This document shows positions 43,188 through 54,169 of a DNA stretch of 64,000 nt, one piece after another; within the stretch, counting starts at the first letter, position 1, and every line of letters begins with the position of its first letter. The notes below the pieces were generated by a model. It worked only from the letters and a program-made list of their open reading frames with translations, had not been told where the DNA came from and did no database searches. The stretch covers positions 1,190 through 65,189 of the forward strand of contig CADEDV010000011.1 of assembly GCA_902826165.1 (NCBI GenBank), read 5' to 3'. The position numbers and the translations under genes were made by a program. This DNA is from an uncultured Bacteroidota bacterium. Its GTDB lineage: Bacteria > Bacteroidota > Bacteroidia > Chitinophagales > Chitinophagaceae.

Positions 43188-44966
43188 TTGCCAGACTCCA
43201 AAAAACGTTTTTTTGATATTGCCCAGCTGAAACGGGTCTTTCGCTATGCAGCCCCCTATAAGAAGAAATTCTACTGGTCGGTAGTACTTGCCATCCTGCT
43301 GGCACTCATCACTCCGTTACGACCTTTGCTTATTCAACGGACAGTAAATGATTATATCGCCAACTCTGTCACCAGTATGGTGATTACTATTACCATCATC
43401 CAGGTGGGGTTGATACTGGTGGAAACCGTATTCCGTTTTCTTTTTACGTTTACCACTGCCTGGCTCGGGCAATCTGTAGTTAGAGATATGCGGGTGGCTG
43501 TCTATAAAAAGATATTGGGATTAAATCTTTCCCAGTTTGATAAGACCCCGATTGGTACTTTAACAACCAGAACGATCAATGATATCGAATCCATCAATGA
43601 TATTTTTGCAGATGGCCTGGTGCCGATACTGGCTGATATGCTTTCCATTGTTTGTGTGCTGACCTATATGTTCATTGCAGACTGGCAATTAACGCTGATC
43701 GCATTGATCCCTTTCCCGATCATCCTTATTGCCACTTATTATTTTAAAGAGAGCATCAATAAATCATTCTTCCGGGTAAGAAATGCAGTGGCTCACCTGA
43801 ATGCATTTGTGCAGGAACATTTAACAGGCATGTCGGTGGTACAGGCCTTTGCATCCGAAGAAAGAGAGTACAAAAAATTCAATACCATCAATAAGGAACA
43901 CAGGAATGCGAATGTCAAAGCCATTTTTGCGTATTCGGTTTTCTTCCCGGTGGTGGAGATTGTGCTGGCTTTATCAATCGGCCTTATTGTGTGGTGGACC
44001 TCGAAGGAAGCACTGCAGTTGCAGCAAAGTCAGCAGGGAACAGTCATCTCCTTTATTCTTTGTCTCAATTTATTGTTTCGCCCCTTGCGGGTGATCGCTG
44101 ATAAATTCAATGTACTGCAAATGGGCATTATTGCAAGTGAACGGGTTTTTAAAGTGCTGGATAACGATGATTTCATACCCGAATCTCATGAAAGTGCTTA
44201 TAAACCGGCAGGGCAATTAAAAGGGAAGATCGGTTTTGATAAAGTATGGTTTGCCTATACCCAGGAGAATTATGTATTGAAAGACGTAAGTTTTTCGGTG
44301 AAACCCGGGGAAACAGTAGCTATTGTGGGACATACGGGCAGTGGTAAGACCACCATCATCAGTTTGCTGAACAGGTTATACCATATTCAGAAAGGCACCA
44401 TTCATATTGATGATGTCAATATTGAAGATTATGACCTTGATATACTGAGAAAGAATGTAGGTGTCGTGCTACAGGATGTTTTCCTGTTCTCCGGTTCGGT
44501 AATGGATAATATCACACTGCGGAACCCGGAGATAACACGGGAAAAAGTGATCGAAGCGGCCCAGCTGATCGATATGCATGATTTTATTATGCAGTTGCCG
44601 GGAGGGTATGATTATAATGTAATGGAAAGGGGAGCAACATTGTCACTAGGACAGCGGCAATTGCTGTCATTTATCCGGGCCATGTTATACAACCCCTCCA
44701 TTCTTATCCTGGATGAAGCTACCTCTTCGGTAGACACTGAAAGTGAAATGCTGATACAGCAAGCCATTGACAAACTGATAAAGGGAAGAACATCCATCGT
44801 GATAGCTCACCGTCTTTCAACCATCCGCAAAGCCGATAAGATCATTGTGCTGGATAAAGGCGAAATAAAAGAAGCCGGTACCCACGAAGAGTTGTTGTCA
44901 AATGGGGGCTTTTATGCCCGTTTGCATGAAATGCAGTTTGAAAAACACCACCCGGTCACAAGATAA
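43188..44966 (+). CDS. ABC exporter, permease fused to ATPase (MsbA/LmrA-like)
   Basis: A 592-residue half-transporter that dimerises in the inner membrane. Residues 1-330 are the six-helix exporter domain (FRYAAPYKKKFYWSVVLAILLALIT and following segments). The ATPase domain has Walker A GHTGSGKTT, signature LSLGQRQLL, Walker B ILILDEATSSVD and switch His in AHRLST. The start is a TTG at 43188; no in-frame ATG lies upstream and homologues begin similarly. A -7-like TAAATTTG at 43158-43165 precedes it, without a clear -33. Substrate (lipid, peptide or drug) cannot be told. Confidence 0.93.
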   Translation: MPDSKKRFFDIAQLKRVFRYAAPYKKKFYWSVVLAILLALITPLRPLLIQRTVNDYIANSVTSMVITITIIQVGLILVETVFRFLFTFTTAWLGQSVVRDMRVAVYKKILGLNLSQFDKTPIGTLTTRTINDIESINDIFADGLVPILADMLSIVCVLTYMFIADWQLTLIALIPFPIILIATYYFKESINKSFFRVRNAVAHLNAFVQEHLTGMSVVQAFASEEREYKKFNTINKEHRNANVKAIFAYSVFFPVVEIVLALSIGLIVWWTSKEALQLQQSQQGTVISFILCLNLLFRPLRVIADKFNVLQMGIIASERVFKVLDNDDFIPESHESAYKPAGQLKGKIGFDKVWFAYTQENYVLKDVSFSVKPGETVAIVGHTGSGKTTIISLLNRLYHIQKGTIHIDDVNIEDYDLDILRKNVGVVLQDVFLFSGSVMDNITLRNPEITREKVIEAAQLIDMHDFIMQLPGGYDYNVMERGATLSLGQRQLLSFIRAMLYNPSILILDEATSSVDTESEMLIQQAIDKLIKGRTSIVIAHRLSTIRKADKIIVLDKGEIKEAGTHEELLSNGGFYARLHEMQFEKHHPVTR

Positions 44967-44995
44967 AAAACCACTCCTGGAAAGGAGCGGTTTTG
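44965..44995. terminator. Bidirectional terminator between the ABC exporter and a minus-strand gene
   Basis: CCACTCCT and AGGAGCGG (one mismatch) around GGAA, with AAAAAA before and TTTT after. The plus-strand tail is short, whereas the minus-strand reading gives TTTTTT, so it serves the convergent gene at 45034 at least as well. Confidence 0.7.
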
Positions 44996-45033
44996 AACAC
45001 GAGATCAAATGCGCAAATAAAAGAATTACACTT

Positions 45034-45351
45034 TTAAGCAAGGCTGGCGGAAATGAATGTTCCATCAGCCCGGAAAAAAGCCTTCCAGCGAACAGTTCCA
45101 ACAAAGAATTTCACTTTCCAGGTATTTCCGTCTTCGGCCTGCCATTCCATGCGGGTGGCAGTGGGGTAGCGGGCCGTAAATGAAGCCTGGACAGCGGCCG
45201 GTAAGTTAGATGGAGGCGGAACGGGTGCATCATCAGCACCGCGACGACCGGCAATTGTGCTGTTGTCGGCATTGGGACTTACGGATGGTTTTTGACAGGA
45301 AGCAAAAAGCAGGCAAGCAGCCAAAGCAGGGAGCAAAAGGGTGTTTTTCAT
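45034..45351 (-). CDS. Lipoprotein with PepSY-like domain
   Basis: A 105-residue exported lipoprotein (signal MKNTLLLPALAACLLFASCQ, lipobox FASC). The C-terminal part reads PAAVQASFTARYPTATRMEWQ and TWKVKFFVGTVRWKAFFRADG, the alternating aromatic pattern of the PepSY-like (BLIP-like) domain frequent in Bacteroidota periplasmic proteins. These domains often inhibit or shield peptidases, but function here is unknown. The ATG at 45351 starts the signal peptide. It is transcribed alone. Confidence 0.78.
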   Translation of the reverse strand: MKNTLLLPALAACLLFASCQKPSVSPNADNSTIAGRRGADDAPVPPPSNLPAAVQASFTARYPTATRMEWQAEDGNTWKVKFFVGTVRWKAFFRADGTFISASLA

Positions 45352-45466
45352 GACTAAACTGTTTAAAATATTCAATAATGTTTACAGCAATAGGTCAACC
45401 CCAAAAATGGTTTTGTAACTGCGGGTCATTTTTTGCGTAATTCAAGGTTTTTCATGGTCACCCCCT

Positions 45467-45474
45467 TATCTTTG
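45467..45474 (+). promoter_or_regulatory. -7 promoter element of the ATP synthase operon
   Basis: TATCTTTG matches TAnnTTTG exactly, 14 bases upstream of the atpB ATG at 45489. No TTG stands at the expected -33 distance. Confidence 0.5.
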
Positions 45475-45488
45475 CGGCAAATTTCAGG

Positions 45489-46903
<1,415 letters not shown>

Positions 46904-46924
46904 GTAATACCCGCAACAAAAAAT

Positions 46925-46959
46925 TACTGCATCCAATGCACAGGGCGGAGGATGCAGTA
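46925..46959 (+). other. Intra-operon inverted repeat after atpE
   Basis: TACTGCATCC and GGATGCAGTA (10 bp, perfect) flank a 15-base loop in the 90-base gap between atpE and atpF, followed by TTTAAAAAAC rather than a T run. An mRNA-stabilising or processing hairpin would fit the need for excess subunit c. Confidence 0.55.
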
Positions 46960-46993
46960 TTTAAAAAACTGAAACAAGAAATTGATATAGACA

Positions 46994-47488
46994 ATGAAAC
47001 TTCTTACTCCCGAAATTGGTTTGCTCGTCTGGACCTTACTGGCTTTCCTGATTGTATTTTTTATCTTGGCAAAATTTGCCTGGCCGGCTATTGTGAAGGG
47101 ACTGCGTGAAAGAGAAAACAGTATTACTGAATCGTTGGCCACTGCTGAAAGAGTGAAGGCTGAAATGGCCCAGTTGCAAAGTGAAAATGAAGCCCTGCTG
47201 GCCAAAGCCCGTGAAGAAAGATCTCAATTGCTGAAAGAAGCAAGAGAAACGAAAGACAGGATCATTAACGAAGCAAAAGAGCAGGCTAAAACGGAAGCAA
47301 ATAAGATCGTAACTGAAGCCCAGATCGCTATCAACGCACAGAAGATGGCGGCACTCACGGAAGTAAAGAACCAGGTGGGTAAACTGGTAATCGAAGTGAG
47401 TGAAAAAGTGTTGAGAAGAGAACTGGGAAATAAAGATGCCCAGGAAGCGCATATCAAAGGCCTGGTTGACGAAGTAAAATTAAACTAA
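46994..47488 (+). CDS. atpF: ATP synthase F0 subunit b
   Basis: Peripheral-stalk subunit: one N-terminal membrane helix (IGLLVWTLLAFLIVFFILAKFAWPAIVKGL) followed by a long charged coiled-coil helix (EEALLAKAREERSQLLKEARETKDRIINEAKEQAK region). 164 residues is the standard length. The coiled coil links F1 and the stator. It lies between atpE and atpH, in the usual order. Confidence 0.96.
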   Translation: MKLLTPEIGLLVWTLLAFLIVFFILAKFAWPAIVKGLRERENSITESLATAERVKAEMAQLQSENEALLAKAREERSQLLKEARETKDRIINEAKEQAKTEANKIVTEAQIAINAQKMAALTEVKNQVGKLVIEVSEKVLRRELGNKDAQEAHIKGLVDEVKLN

Positions 47489-47501
47489 GAAAAGTTACAG
47501 A

Positions 47502-48065
47502 ATGCCTAATCCACGTTTAGCATCGAGATACGCCAAATCACTGATTGACCTCGCTATCGAAAGGGGGCAGTTAGAGAATGTATTTGCTGATATGCAATGG
47601 CTGAAGGCCGTCTGCAAAAGCAACCGTGATTTTGTGAACCTGCTGCGCAGCCCCGTGATCAAGGCCGATACCAAAAAGAAGATTGTTGACGCAGTAACTA
47701 CCGGCAAGATCAGTGAACTGACCACTGCTTTTACGACATTGCTGATCACTAAAGGAAGAGAAAGTAATTTACCCGAGATCATTACTGCTTTCATTTCTGC
47801 TTATAACGAGCATAAGAATATTCATACCATACAACTGACCACTGCACACCCGGTTAGTGATGCGATGAGAAATGCGATTGTGGAGCAGGTGAAAAAATCA
47901 GCCGGATTTCAGCATGTGGAACTGGAAGAAAAAGTCGATACAGACCTGATCGGCGGTTTTGTATTGCAGGTAGGTGATAAACTGGTAGATGCCAGTGTGG
48001 CTTATGACCTGAGAGCAATTGCCAAGCAGTTTAAGAACAATGATTTCATTTATAAGCTCAGATAA
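47502..48065 (+). CDS. atpH: ATP synthase F1 subunit delta
   Basis: A 187-residue helical protein (OSCP) that sits on top of F1 and binds the peripheral stalk. Typical motifs are ASRYAKSLIDLAIERGQLENVFADM at the N-terminus and VDTDLIGGFVLQVGDKLVDASVAYDLRAIAKQF near the C-terminus, both hallmarks of the family. It stands 13 bases after atpF and 25 before atpA. Confidence 0.96.
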   Translation: MPNPRLASRYAKSLIDLAIERGQLENVFADMQWLKAVCKSNRDFVNLLRSPVIKADTKKKIVDAVTTGKISELTTAFTTLLITKGRESNLPEIITAFISAYNEHKNIHTIQLTTAHPVSDAMRNAIVEQVKKSAGFQHVELEEKVDTDLIGGFVLQVGDKLVDASVAYDLRAIAKQFKNNDFIYKLR

Positions 48066-48090
48066 TTTTTAAAAAGATAAACAGAAATAT

Positions 48091-49671
48091 ATGGCAGAGA
48101 TTAAACCCGATGAGATAAGTGCGATACTGCGCCAGCAGTTGAGCAACTTCAACGCCGCTGCGGACCTGGAAGAAGTGGGTACCGTATTGCAGGTGGGTGA
48201 TGGTATTGCCCGAGTTTACGGGTTGGGCAATGTTCGCTATGGTGAACTCGTTGAATTTGAAAATGGTGTTCGTGCCATCGCTTTGAACCTGGAGGAAGAT
48301 AACGTGGGTGTGGTATTGATGGGTGAAAGCGGTGCCATTAAAGAAGGTGCCAAAGTAAAACGTACCGGTCAGATCGCTTCTATCAAAGTAGGAGAAGGCA
48401 TGGTGGGGCGAGTTGTAAATACCCTGGGTCAGCCAATAGATGGTAAAGGGCCTATAAGCGGCGAACTGTATGAAATGCCATTGGAGCGTAAAGCACCAGG
48501 GGTTATCTTTCGTGAACCGGTAAAAGAACCACTGCAGACCGGTATCAAAGCAATTGATGCGATGATCCCCATCGGTCGTGGTCAGCGGGAACTGATCATC
48601 GGTGACCGCCAGACTGGTAAAACAGCTATCGCTGTGGATACCATCATCAACCAGAAAGAGTTTTTCAAAGCAGGTAAAACTGTTTATTGTATATATGTGG
48701 CGATCGGTCAGAAAGCTTCTACTATTGCCGGTGTAATGAAAACATTACAGGACAATGGTGCGATGGAATACACAACTATTGTTGCGGCTTCTGCATCTGA
48801 CCCGGCTCCGTTACAATTCTATGCTCCTTTTGCCGGTGCAGCGATCGGTGAGTTCTTCCGTGATACCGGACGTCCTGCGCTTATTATCTATGACGATCTT
48901 TCTAAACAAGCTGTGGCTTACCGTGAGGTATCCTTGCTGTTGCGCCGCCCTCCGGGTCGTGAAGCTTATCCGGGCGATGTGTTCTACCTGCATAGTCGTT
49001 TGCTGGAAAGAGCAGCGAAAGTGATCAGTGATGATGGGGTTGCCAAAAACATGAATGATGTGCCCGACAGTATCCGCCACCTGATAAAAGGCGGTGGTTC
49101 TTTAACTGCATTGCCAATTATCGAAACACAGGCGGGTGACGTATCTGCCTATATCCCAACTAACGTAATTTCTATTACTGACGGACAGATATTCCTCGAA
49201 ACAAACCTCTTCTTATCTGGTATCCGCCCGGCGATCAACGTAGGTATCTCTGTAAGCCGTGTGGGTGGTAATGCGCAGATCAAATCCATGAAGAAGGTTG
49301 CAGGTACACTGAAACTGGACCAGGCTTTATACCGTGAGCTGGAAGCCTTCTCTAAATTTGGTGGCGACCTGGATGCTGCTACCAAGAATGTGATCGATAA
49401 AGGTGCCCGTAACGTGGAAGTGCTGAAGCAACCACAGTACTCTCCTTTTGCGGTAGAGAAGCAGGTAGCGATCATTTACCTTGGTACCAATGGTTTGTTG
49501 AAAGATGTGGCCGTAAGAAGGGTGAAAGAATTTGAAGAACATTTCTTGATGGAGATGGAAAGTAAACTGCCCGATGTAATGGCTGAATTCAAAAAAGGAA
49601 ATCTACCTGAAGATGGCATTAAGAAAATGGTCGAACTGGCCAACGGATTAATTCCTTCTTATAAATCTTAA
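48091..49671 (+). CDS. atpA: ATP synthase F1 subunit alpha
   Basis: A 526-residue nucleotide-binding subunit of the catalytic hexamer. Present are the N-terminal crown domain ([17 protein letters not shown]), Walker [10 protein letters not shown], the conserved [45 protein letters not shown] stretch and the Arg-finger region [12 protein letters not shown]. The gene is followed by a strong terminator at 49693, so the expected atpG does not come next. In many bacteria atpG-atpD-atpC follow here or in a second locus. Confidence 0.98.
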   Translation: MAEIKPDEISAILRQQLSNFNAAADLEEVGTVLQVGDGIARVYGLGNVRYGELVEFENGVRAIALNLEEDNVGVVLMGESGAIKEGAKVKRTGQIASIKVGEGMVGRVVNTLGQPIDGKGPISGELYEMPLERKAPGVIFREPVKEPLQTGIKAIDAMIPIGRGQRELIIGDRQTGKTAIAVDTIINQKEFFKAGKTVYCIYVAIGQKASTIAGVMKTLQDNGAMEYTTIVAASASDPAPLQFYAPFAGAAIGEFFRDTGRPALIIYDDLSKQAVAYREVSLLLRRPPGREAYPGDVFYLHSRLLERAAKVISDDGVAKNMNDVPDSIRHLIKGGGSLTALPIIETQAGDVSAYIPTNVISITDGQIFLETNLFLSGIRPAINVGISVSRVGGNAQIKSMKKVAGTLKLDQALYRELEAFSKFGGDLDAATKNVIDKGARNVEVLKQPQYSPFAVEKQVAIIYLGTNGLLKDVAVRRVKEFEEHFLMEMESKLPDVMAEFKKGNLPEDGIKKMVELANGLIPSYKS

Positions 49672-49692
49672 GATTACTAATATAATACTTAC

Positions 49693-49720
49693 AAAGGCGA
49701 TCGACAGATCGCCTTTTTTT
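49693..49720 (+). terminator. Terminator of the atpBEFHA cluster
   Basis: AAAGGCGATC, loop GACA, GATCGCC, then TTTTTTT. The perfect 7-bp GC-rich core with a seven-T tail lies 22 bases after atpA and is among the strongest terminators in the window. Confidence 0.93.
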
Positions 49721-49947
49721 ATGCTTGCCTGGGTTGGGGAAGAGTATTTTCAGTACGTACAAACCACTTGTACACCCTAAGGTTCAGCTTTATTTTTACG
49801 TAGTATTTCATTTAAAATAGGGGATTTACGTATTTTCCCGGCAAAATTTTATTAAGAAAAATGCCATTTAAATAGTTGATAATCATTAGCTATAGTATTT
49901 ATCATGCATAAAATACGGTACTTCTTGCGAAAAAATTCTCGAAAAAC

Positions 49948-49978
49948 TTGCATCAGTAAAAACCACATACTACTTTAG
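49948..49978 (+). promoter_or_regulatory. Promoter upstream of the T9SS cargo gene
   Basis: TTG (49948-49950), 20 bases, then TACTTTAG (49971-49978), close to TAnnTTTG with one mismatch. It lies 45 bases upstream of a 26-codon frame and about 200 upstream of the cargo gene, leaving a long 5' leader. Confidence 0.65.
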
Positions 49979-50023
49979 CAACAGAATTCGAAAATACCCT
50001 AAAGAAAACAACGTAATCCGATC

Positions 50024-50104
50024 ATGAAACTAACCTCCTTCAATAAGGGATTTTACCTCCCTGGATGTTTAGCCTCCACTACGTCGGTTTCCATTGCAAT
50101 CTGA
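50024..50104 (+). CDS. Possible 26-residue leader peptide
   Basis: ATG at 50024 opens a short frame (MKLTSFNKGFYLPGCLASTT, then SVSIAI) that ends at TGA 50102. It lies downstream of the predicted promoter and upstream of the cargo gene. The rest of the 5' leader shows no coding frame. It may regulate translation or be accidental. Confidence 0.3.
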   Translation: MKLTSFNKGFYLPGCLASTTSVSIAI

Positions 50105-50179
50105 TAAAGGGTTTTCAAGTAACCAACAAGATCCAAGCCTATAGCCGTACAAAGAATCTTGAACCCTAAAACGAAAACG

Positions 50180-51466
50180 ATGACAACAATTGTAAACAAT
50201 GTAAAAAGAACAGCAAAGGCGGCTATCCTTTGTATGCTCACCCTGCTGACAGCTGCTGCTTCAGCACAATCTGTATCAGGTGCTAACGGACTTGCATTTA
50301 GAAACCCGACTCTTGTCTCCGGTACCAATCTGCTGACAGGAGCTACTTACCGGTTTTCAAATGTGACTACTAATGTGTATGCTTTGGTGAAAATTGATAG
50401 CCTTGTTAATGGAGTAGAAGTAAGACAGATTGACGATAATTCAGGAGGACTTGGTTACCTGGATGCTTTTCAGCCTGAAATAAGAATACCACAAGGTGCT
50501 GGTGAGAAATACGCAGTATTCACTATTAGTTTTTATAATGCTGTTACAAATAATATACAGTTTTTAGATTCAATCAGGGCAACAGCAGTGGATATAGATG
50601 GCAACCTGCAGTTAAAGGAATTAGCAGAGATAAATATGAACGGAGGTTCAGCTTCATTCATGGGCAGTGCTTTGGATATTTTAGTTAGCCAGTTATCAGC
50701 AACTAAGTTCAGGGCTGAAAATATTTTAGGAATTGAAAGAAGTGGTATTGATACATCGGGCTGGGGTAATATGATAACAGTTAAAAAGTCATCTGTATCT
50801 TCATTTACTATTAAGTATGGAGCAAAGACCATTGGTGCGGCTAATGGCTCAAGGCAGTATAGTTTATATATGAAGGGATTCACCTATCCTAACCAAATTA
50901 CTTTACCGGTAAAACTGGAGTCATTTACTGCTATTCTCAATAATAACAGTAATAAAGTTGATCTGAGATGGATTACCTCTTATGAAAAGAATGTGAGCCA
51001 TTTTGTGGTGGAAAAAAGTACAGATGGAAAGAATTATGCTGATGCAGGTGTAGTATTTGCATACGGTAATTCAAGTGATATAATGGACTATACATTTACA
51101 GATATTATCAATACGCAACAGAACATCATCTATTACAGGTTGCGTTCTGTGGACGCTGACGGAAAATTCGATTATTCAGCCACCCGTATTATACGTACTG
51201 CCAAACAAACTGAAAATACAGTCACCATCCTCACCTATCCTAACCCGGTTACCAGCGAACTGAGGATCACTATCCCGAACAACTGGCAAGGGAAAAAGGT
51301 AACCTACGAACTGTTGAATGCCAATGCACAGGTCACTAAAAAAACAGAAGCTGGCAGCGGTAGCCAGACTGAGACTCTGAATGTGAGCAGCTTATCACCT
51401 GGTTTATATGTAGTTAAGGTGAGCTGCGGGGCAGAATCTGCGACACAAAAGATAATAAAGAGATAA
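50180..51466 (+). CDS. Secreted protein with T9SS C-terminal sorting domain
   Basis: A 428-residue exported protein (N-terminal signal about residues 1-30, ending SASAQS). The central part has fibronectin-like elements (KLESFTAILNNNSNKVDLRWIT, VSHFVVEKSTDGKNYADAG). The last 85 residues form a type A T9SS sorting domain: TVTILTYPNPVTSELRITIPN, then SSLSPGLYVVKVSCG and the final basic KIIKR. T9SS substrates of this kind are anchored to the surface or released. The ATG at 50180 precedes the signal; an upstream TTG would add seven residues. The function of the body is unknown. Confidence 0.85.
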   Translation: MTTIVNNVKRTAKAAILCMLTLLTAAASAQSVSGANGLAFRNPTLVSGTNLLTGATYRFSNVTTNVYALVKIDSLVNGVEVRQIDDNSGGLGYLDAFQPEIRIPQGAGEKYAVFTISFYNAVTNNIQFLDSIRATAVDIDGNLQLKELAEINMNGGSASFMGSALDILVSQLSATKFRAENILGIERSGIDTSGWGNMITVKKSSVSSFTIKYGAKTIGAANGSRQYSLYMKGFTYPNQITLPVKLESFTAILNNNSNKVDLRWITSYEKNVSHFVVEKSTDGKNYADAGVVFAYGNSSDIMDYTFTDIINTQQNIIYYRLRSVDADGKFDYSATRIIRTAKQTENTVTILTYPNPVTSELRITIPNNWQGKKVTYELLNANAQVTKKTEAGSGSQTETLNVSSLSPGLYVVKVSCGAESATQKIIKR

Positions 51467-51490
51467 GTTAGTTTTTATTGGGGGTCATAG

Positions 51491-51517
51491 CCAGGTTCGA
51501 AAGAGCCTGGTTTTTTT
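51491..51517 (+). terminator. Terminator after the T9SS cargo gene
   Basis: CCAGGTTC, loop GAAA, GAGCCTGG, followed by seven T. One T-G wobble pair lies in the stem. Confidence 0.88.
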
Positions 51518-51530
51518 GTTCTAAAATAAT

Positions 51531-51561
51531 TTGGTTTATATTGTAAACTACTTTACGTTTG
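51531..51561 (+). promoter_or_regulatory. Promoter of the TonB receptor operon
   Basis: TTG at 51531-51533 and TACGTTTG at 51554-51561 are both perfect matches to the Bacteroidota consensus, with 20 bases between. The ATG is at 51587. Confidence 0.85.
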
Positions 51562-51586
51562 TGCAAAGAATTCAAAACCAACAACC

Positions 51587-53842
51587 ATGAAACGAGTACG
51601 AAACATCCTTTTCTTAGTGTTTGCAGCACTGCTTTCAGTGCTGGCTAATGGACAAACAACTGTGAAAGGAGTGGTGAAAGACAACAAGGGAAAGGCAATG
51701 CCCGGTATCAGTATCACATTAAAGGATACCTATGACGGGGCCACTACTGATTCTACCGGAAAGTACTCCTTTAAAACAACCGAGAGAGGGGAGCAATTGA
51801 TCGTAGCTAGTTCTATTGGCTATAAATCATTTGAGCAAAAGATCATTCTGGATGGAACAACACAAACAATAGATATCTCTTTAAAAGAAGAAATAACAGA
51901 ATTGAGAGCCGTAGTATTAACTGCCGGAACCTTTGAAGCCAGTGATAGGAAAAGAGCAGCGGTTGTACTGGACCCGATAGATATTGTTACAACAGCCAGT
52001 GCCAATGGTGATATTACAGGTGCATTAAAAACATTACCCGGCGCCCAGCAGGTGGGTGAAAGTGAAGGCTTGTATGTCCGTGGTGGTACCGCAGCAGAAA
52101 CAAAAACATTTATAGATGGTACCCTGGTTAATAACTTCTTTTTTAGCAGTGTGCCCAATATTGCCCAGTTCGGAAGATTCTCACCCTTTATTTTCAAAGG
52201 AACCGTTTTCAGTACAGGCGGGTATTCAGCTTTATATGGCCAGGCTTTATCTTCTGCACTAATATTAGAGTCCATTGATCTTCCTGATCAGTCTTCTGCT
52301 AATATCGGTCTCACCGTATTGAGCGGTAGCGCAGGTTACCAGCATTTGGCAAAGAATAAAAAATATTCCTGGGGTGGCAGTTATAGCTACACGAATCTCG
52401 GGTTGGCTTTTGCTATTATTAAACAAAAGCAGGATTACCAGAAAGTTCCGGCCTATCATAATGCCGATGCTAATTTTCGTATTAAAACCTCTAAAACCGG
52501 GATGCTGAAATATTATGGTTACTTCAGTAATAACCGGCTGGCGTTTACAACCAACAGTATTGATTCATTGGGTTATAAAGACAGGTTTGCACTTGGCAAT
52601 ACCAATATTTACCACAACCTGGCCTGGCGGGAAAACCTGGGCAGCAGGTGGAAATTAAATATGGGAGTATCTTATACGAATAACAAAGATGAGATCAGCA
52701 GCTCCATGCAGGATAATAATAAGAACGAAGTATTGCTGGGTGGGCTGGAGTTTAAAAAATTCAATGTGGATGCAAAAGGCAATTACTTCAATGCCAAGTT
52801 TGTACTGGAAAAGAGACTGAAAGGATTGAGTGCCCTTCGCTTTGGCAGCGAGTATAATTACAGTAATGATAAAACGGCCTATACGGATTTTAATGGGAAC
52901 ACATACCCCGGGTCTGTTAAAGAGCATATCAATTCAGTATTTGCAGAAGCAGATATATATATCACCAATGATGTGGCAGCCAAGGCGGGTACCCGGTTTG
53001 AACATTCTGCGTTGCTGGGTAAAACGAATATTGCTCCCCGGCTTTCGATAGCATATAAACTGGGCCAAGGATCACAGGCCTCGCTGGCTTATGGTATCTT
53101 TTATCAGAACCCGGAGAGAAGATATTTGCCTTCAACCAGCAGCCTGACTTTTATGAAGGCGACACATTATATCGCCCAGTTTCAGAAAGTGGCAAACCAG
53201 CAATCTTTCCGCACTGAGATATTTTATAAGAAATACGACAACCTGCTGAAGACGGCACAAACCACCGGCCAGGAAACAGCGATTAATAACAAAGGCTTTG
53301 GGGATGCCAAAGGAATTGAATTTTTCTGGAGAGATAAAAAGACGATCAAAAATTTTGATTACTGGATATCCTATTCCTACCTGGATACGAAACGGGATTT
53401 CCTGAATTTTCCTTTTGCAATCACACCCAACTTTGCCGCAAAACACACCGCTTCGTTAGTGACGAAAAAATTTGTGCAAAAATGGAAAATGAACCTGAAT
53501 GCGGCATATAATTTCGCCAGCGGCCGTCCTTATTATAATATTGGGTTTGACGGATCTAATTATAAATTCAATGACAGGGGAACGATCCCTGACTATCATA
53601 ACGTAAGTTTTTCGATCAATTACCTGCCTTTCATCGGTAAGAAAAATCCTAAAGCTTTTGCTGTATATGTGTTTCAGGTAAGTAATATTTTCAACATCAA
53701 ACAGACCTACGGCTACCAGTACTCTTATAATGGCTACCGGAAAGAAGCCATCGTACCTACATCAAGAATGTTTGTATTCCTGGGTGCTTTTATCAGTTTT
53801 GGTGTGGACAGAAGCGATGAGGTAATTAATAACGGGTTATAA
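51587..53842 (+). CDS. TonB-dependent receptor (carboxypeptidase-regulatory-like type)
   Basis: A 751-residue outer-membrane receptor. It has a signal peptide (ending LANGQ), a regulatory-like domain (TTVKGVVKDNKGKAMPGISITLKD), a plug region (ALKTLPGAQQVGESEGLYVRGGTAAETKTFIDGTLV) and the barrel. It lacks a SusD partner and is shorter than typical SusC. It heads a run of same-strand genes: a 2TM protein, an exported TPR-like protein, two paralogous membrane proteins, a winged-helix regulator and a DUF2269-like protein. Ligand unknown. Confidence 0.9.
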   Translation: MKRVRNILFLVFAALLSVLANGQTTVKGVVKDNKGKAMPGISITLKDTYDGATTDSTGKYSFKTTERGEQLIVASSIGYKSFEQKIILDGTTQTIDISLKEEITELRAVVLTAGTFEASDRKRAAVVLDPIDIVTTASANGDITGALKTLPGAQQVGESEGLYVRGGTAAETKTFIDGTLVNNFFFSSVPNIAQFGRFSPFIFKGTVFSTGGYSALYGQALSSALILESIDLPDQSSANIGLTVLSGSAGYQHLAKNKKYSWGGSYSYTNLGLAFAIIKQKQDYQKVPAYHNADANFRIKTSKTGMLKYYGYFSNNRLAFTTNSIDSLGYKDRFALGNTNIYHNLAWRENLGSRWKLNMGVSYTNNKDEISSSMQDNNKNEVLLGGLEFKKFNVDAKGNYFNAKFVLEKRLKGLSALRFGSEYNYSNDKTAYTDFNGNTYPGSVKEHINSVFAEADIYITNDVAAKAGTRFEHSALLGKTNIAPRLSIAYKLGQGSQASLAYGIFYQNPERRYLPSTSSLTFMKATHYIAQFQKVANQQSFRTEIFYKKYDNLLKTAQTTGQETAINNKGFGDAKGIEFFWRDKKTIKNFDYWISYSYLDTKRDFLNFPFAITPNFAAKHTASLVTKKFVQKWKMNLNAAYNFASGRPYYNIGFDGSNYKFNDRGTIPDYHNVSFSINYLPFIGKKNPKAFAVYVFQVSNIFNIKQTYGYQYSYNGYRKEAIVPTSRMFVFLGAFISFGVDRSDEVINNGL

Positions 53843-53853
53843 AAATAAAATCT

Positions 53854-54141
53854 ATGATACAGCAAACTATTCCCCAGGATAAAGACCCCAAACTCTGGGA
53901 AATCGCCCAGAAAAGGGCCAGTTTTAAAACAAACCTGATCACTTATCTTGTCGTCAATGCATTTCTTTGGATACTCTGGTATATTTCGGATGGCAAAGAG
54001 TATAATAAAGGCCTGCCCTGGCCTGTCTGGCCAACCCTGGGTTGGGGTGTGGGCATCGTATTTCATTATTTTGGAGCCTATGTATACCCGGAGGCCAACT
54101 CTGCAGAAAGGGAATATGAGAAATTAAAAAACAAACAATAA
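53854..54141 (+). CDS. 2TM-domain membrane protein
   Basis: A 95-residue protein with two membrane helices (FKTNLITYLVVNAFLWILWYI and PTLGWGVGIVFHYFGAYVY) and a charged tail of helix (ANSAEREYEKLKNK). This is the pattern of the 2TM domain (PF13239-type), which in many Bacteroidota is a stand-alone partner of LytTR or histidine-kinase systems. It starts 11 bases after the TonB receptor, so it is likely co-transcribed. Function unknown. Confidence 0.85.
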   Translation: MIQQTIPQDKDPKLWEIAQKRASFKTNLITYLVVNAFLWILWYISDGKEYNKGLPWPVWPTLGWGVGIVFHYFGAYVYPEANSAEREYEKLKNKQ

Positions 54142-54169
54142 TATATCAACCATTTAAAACTGATCAATA

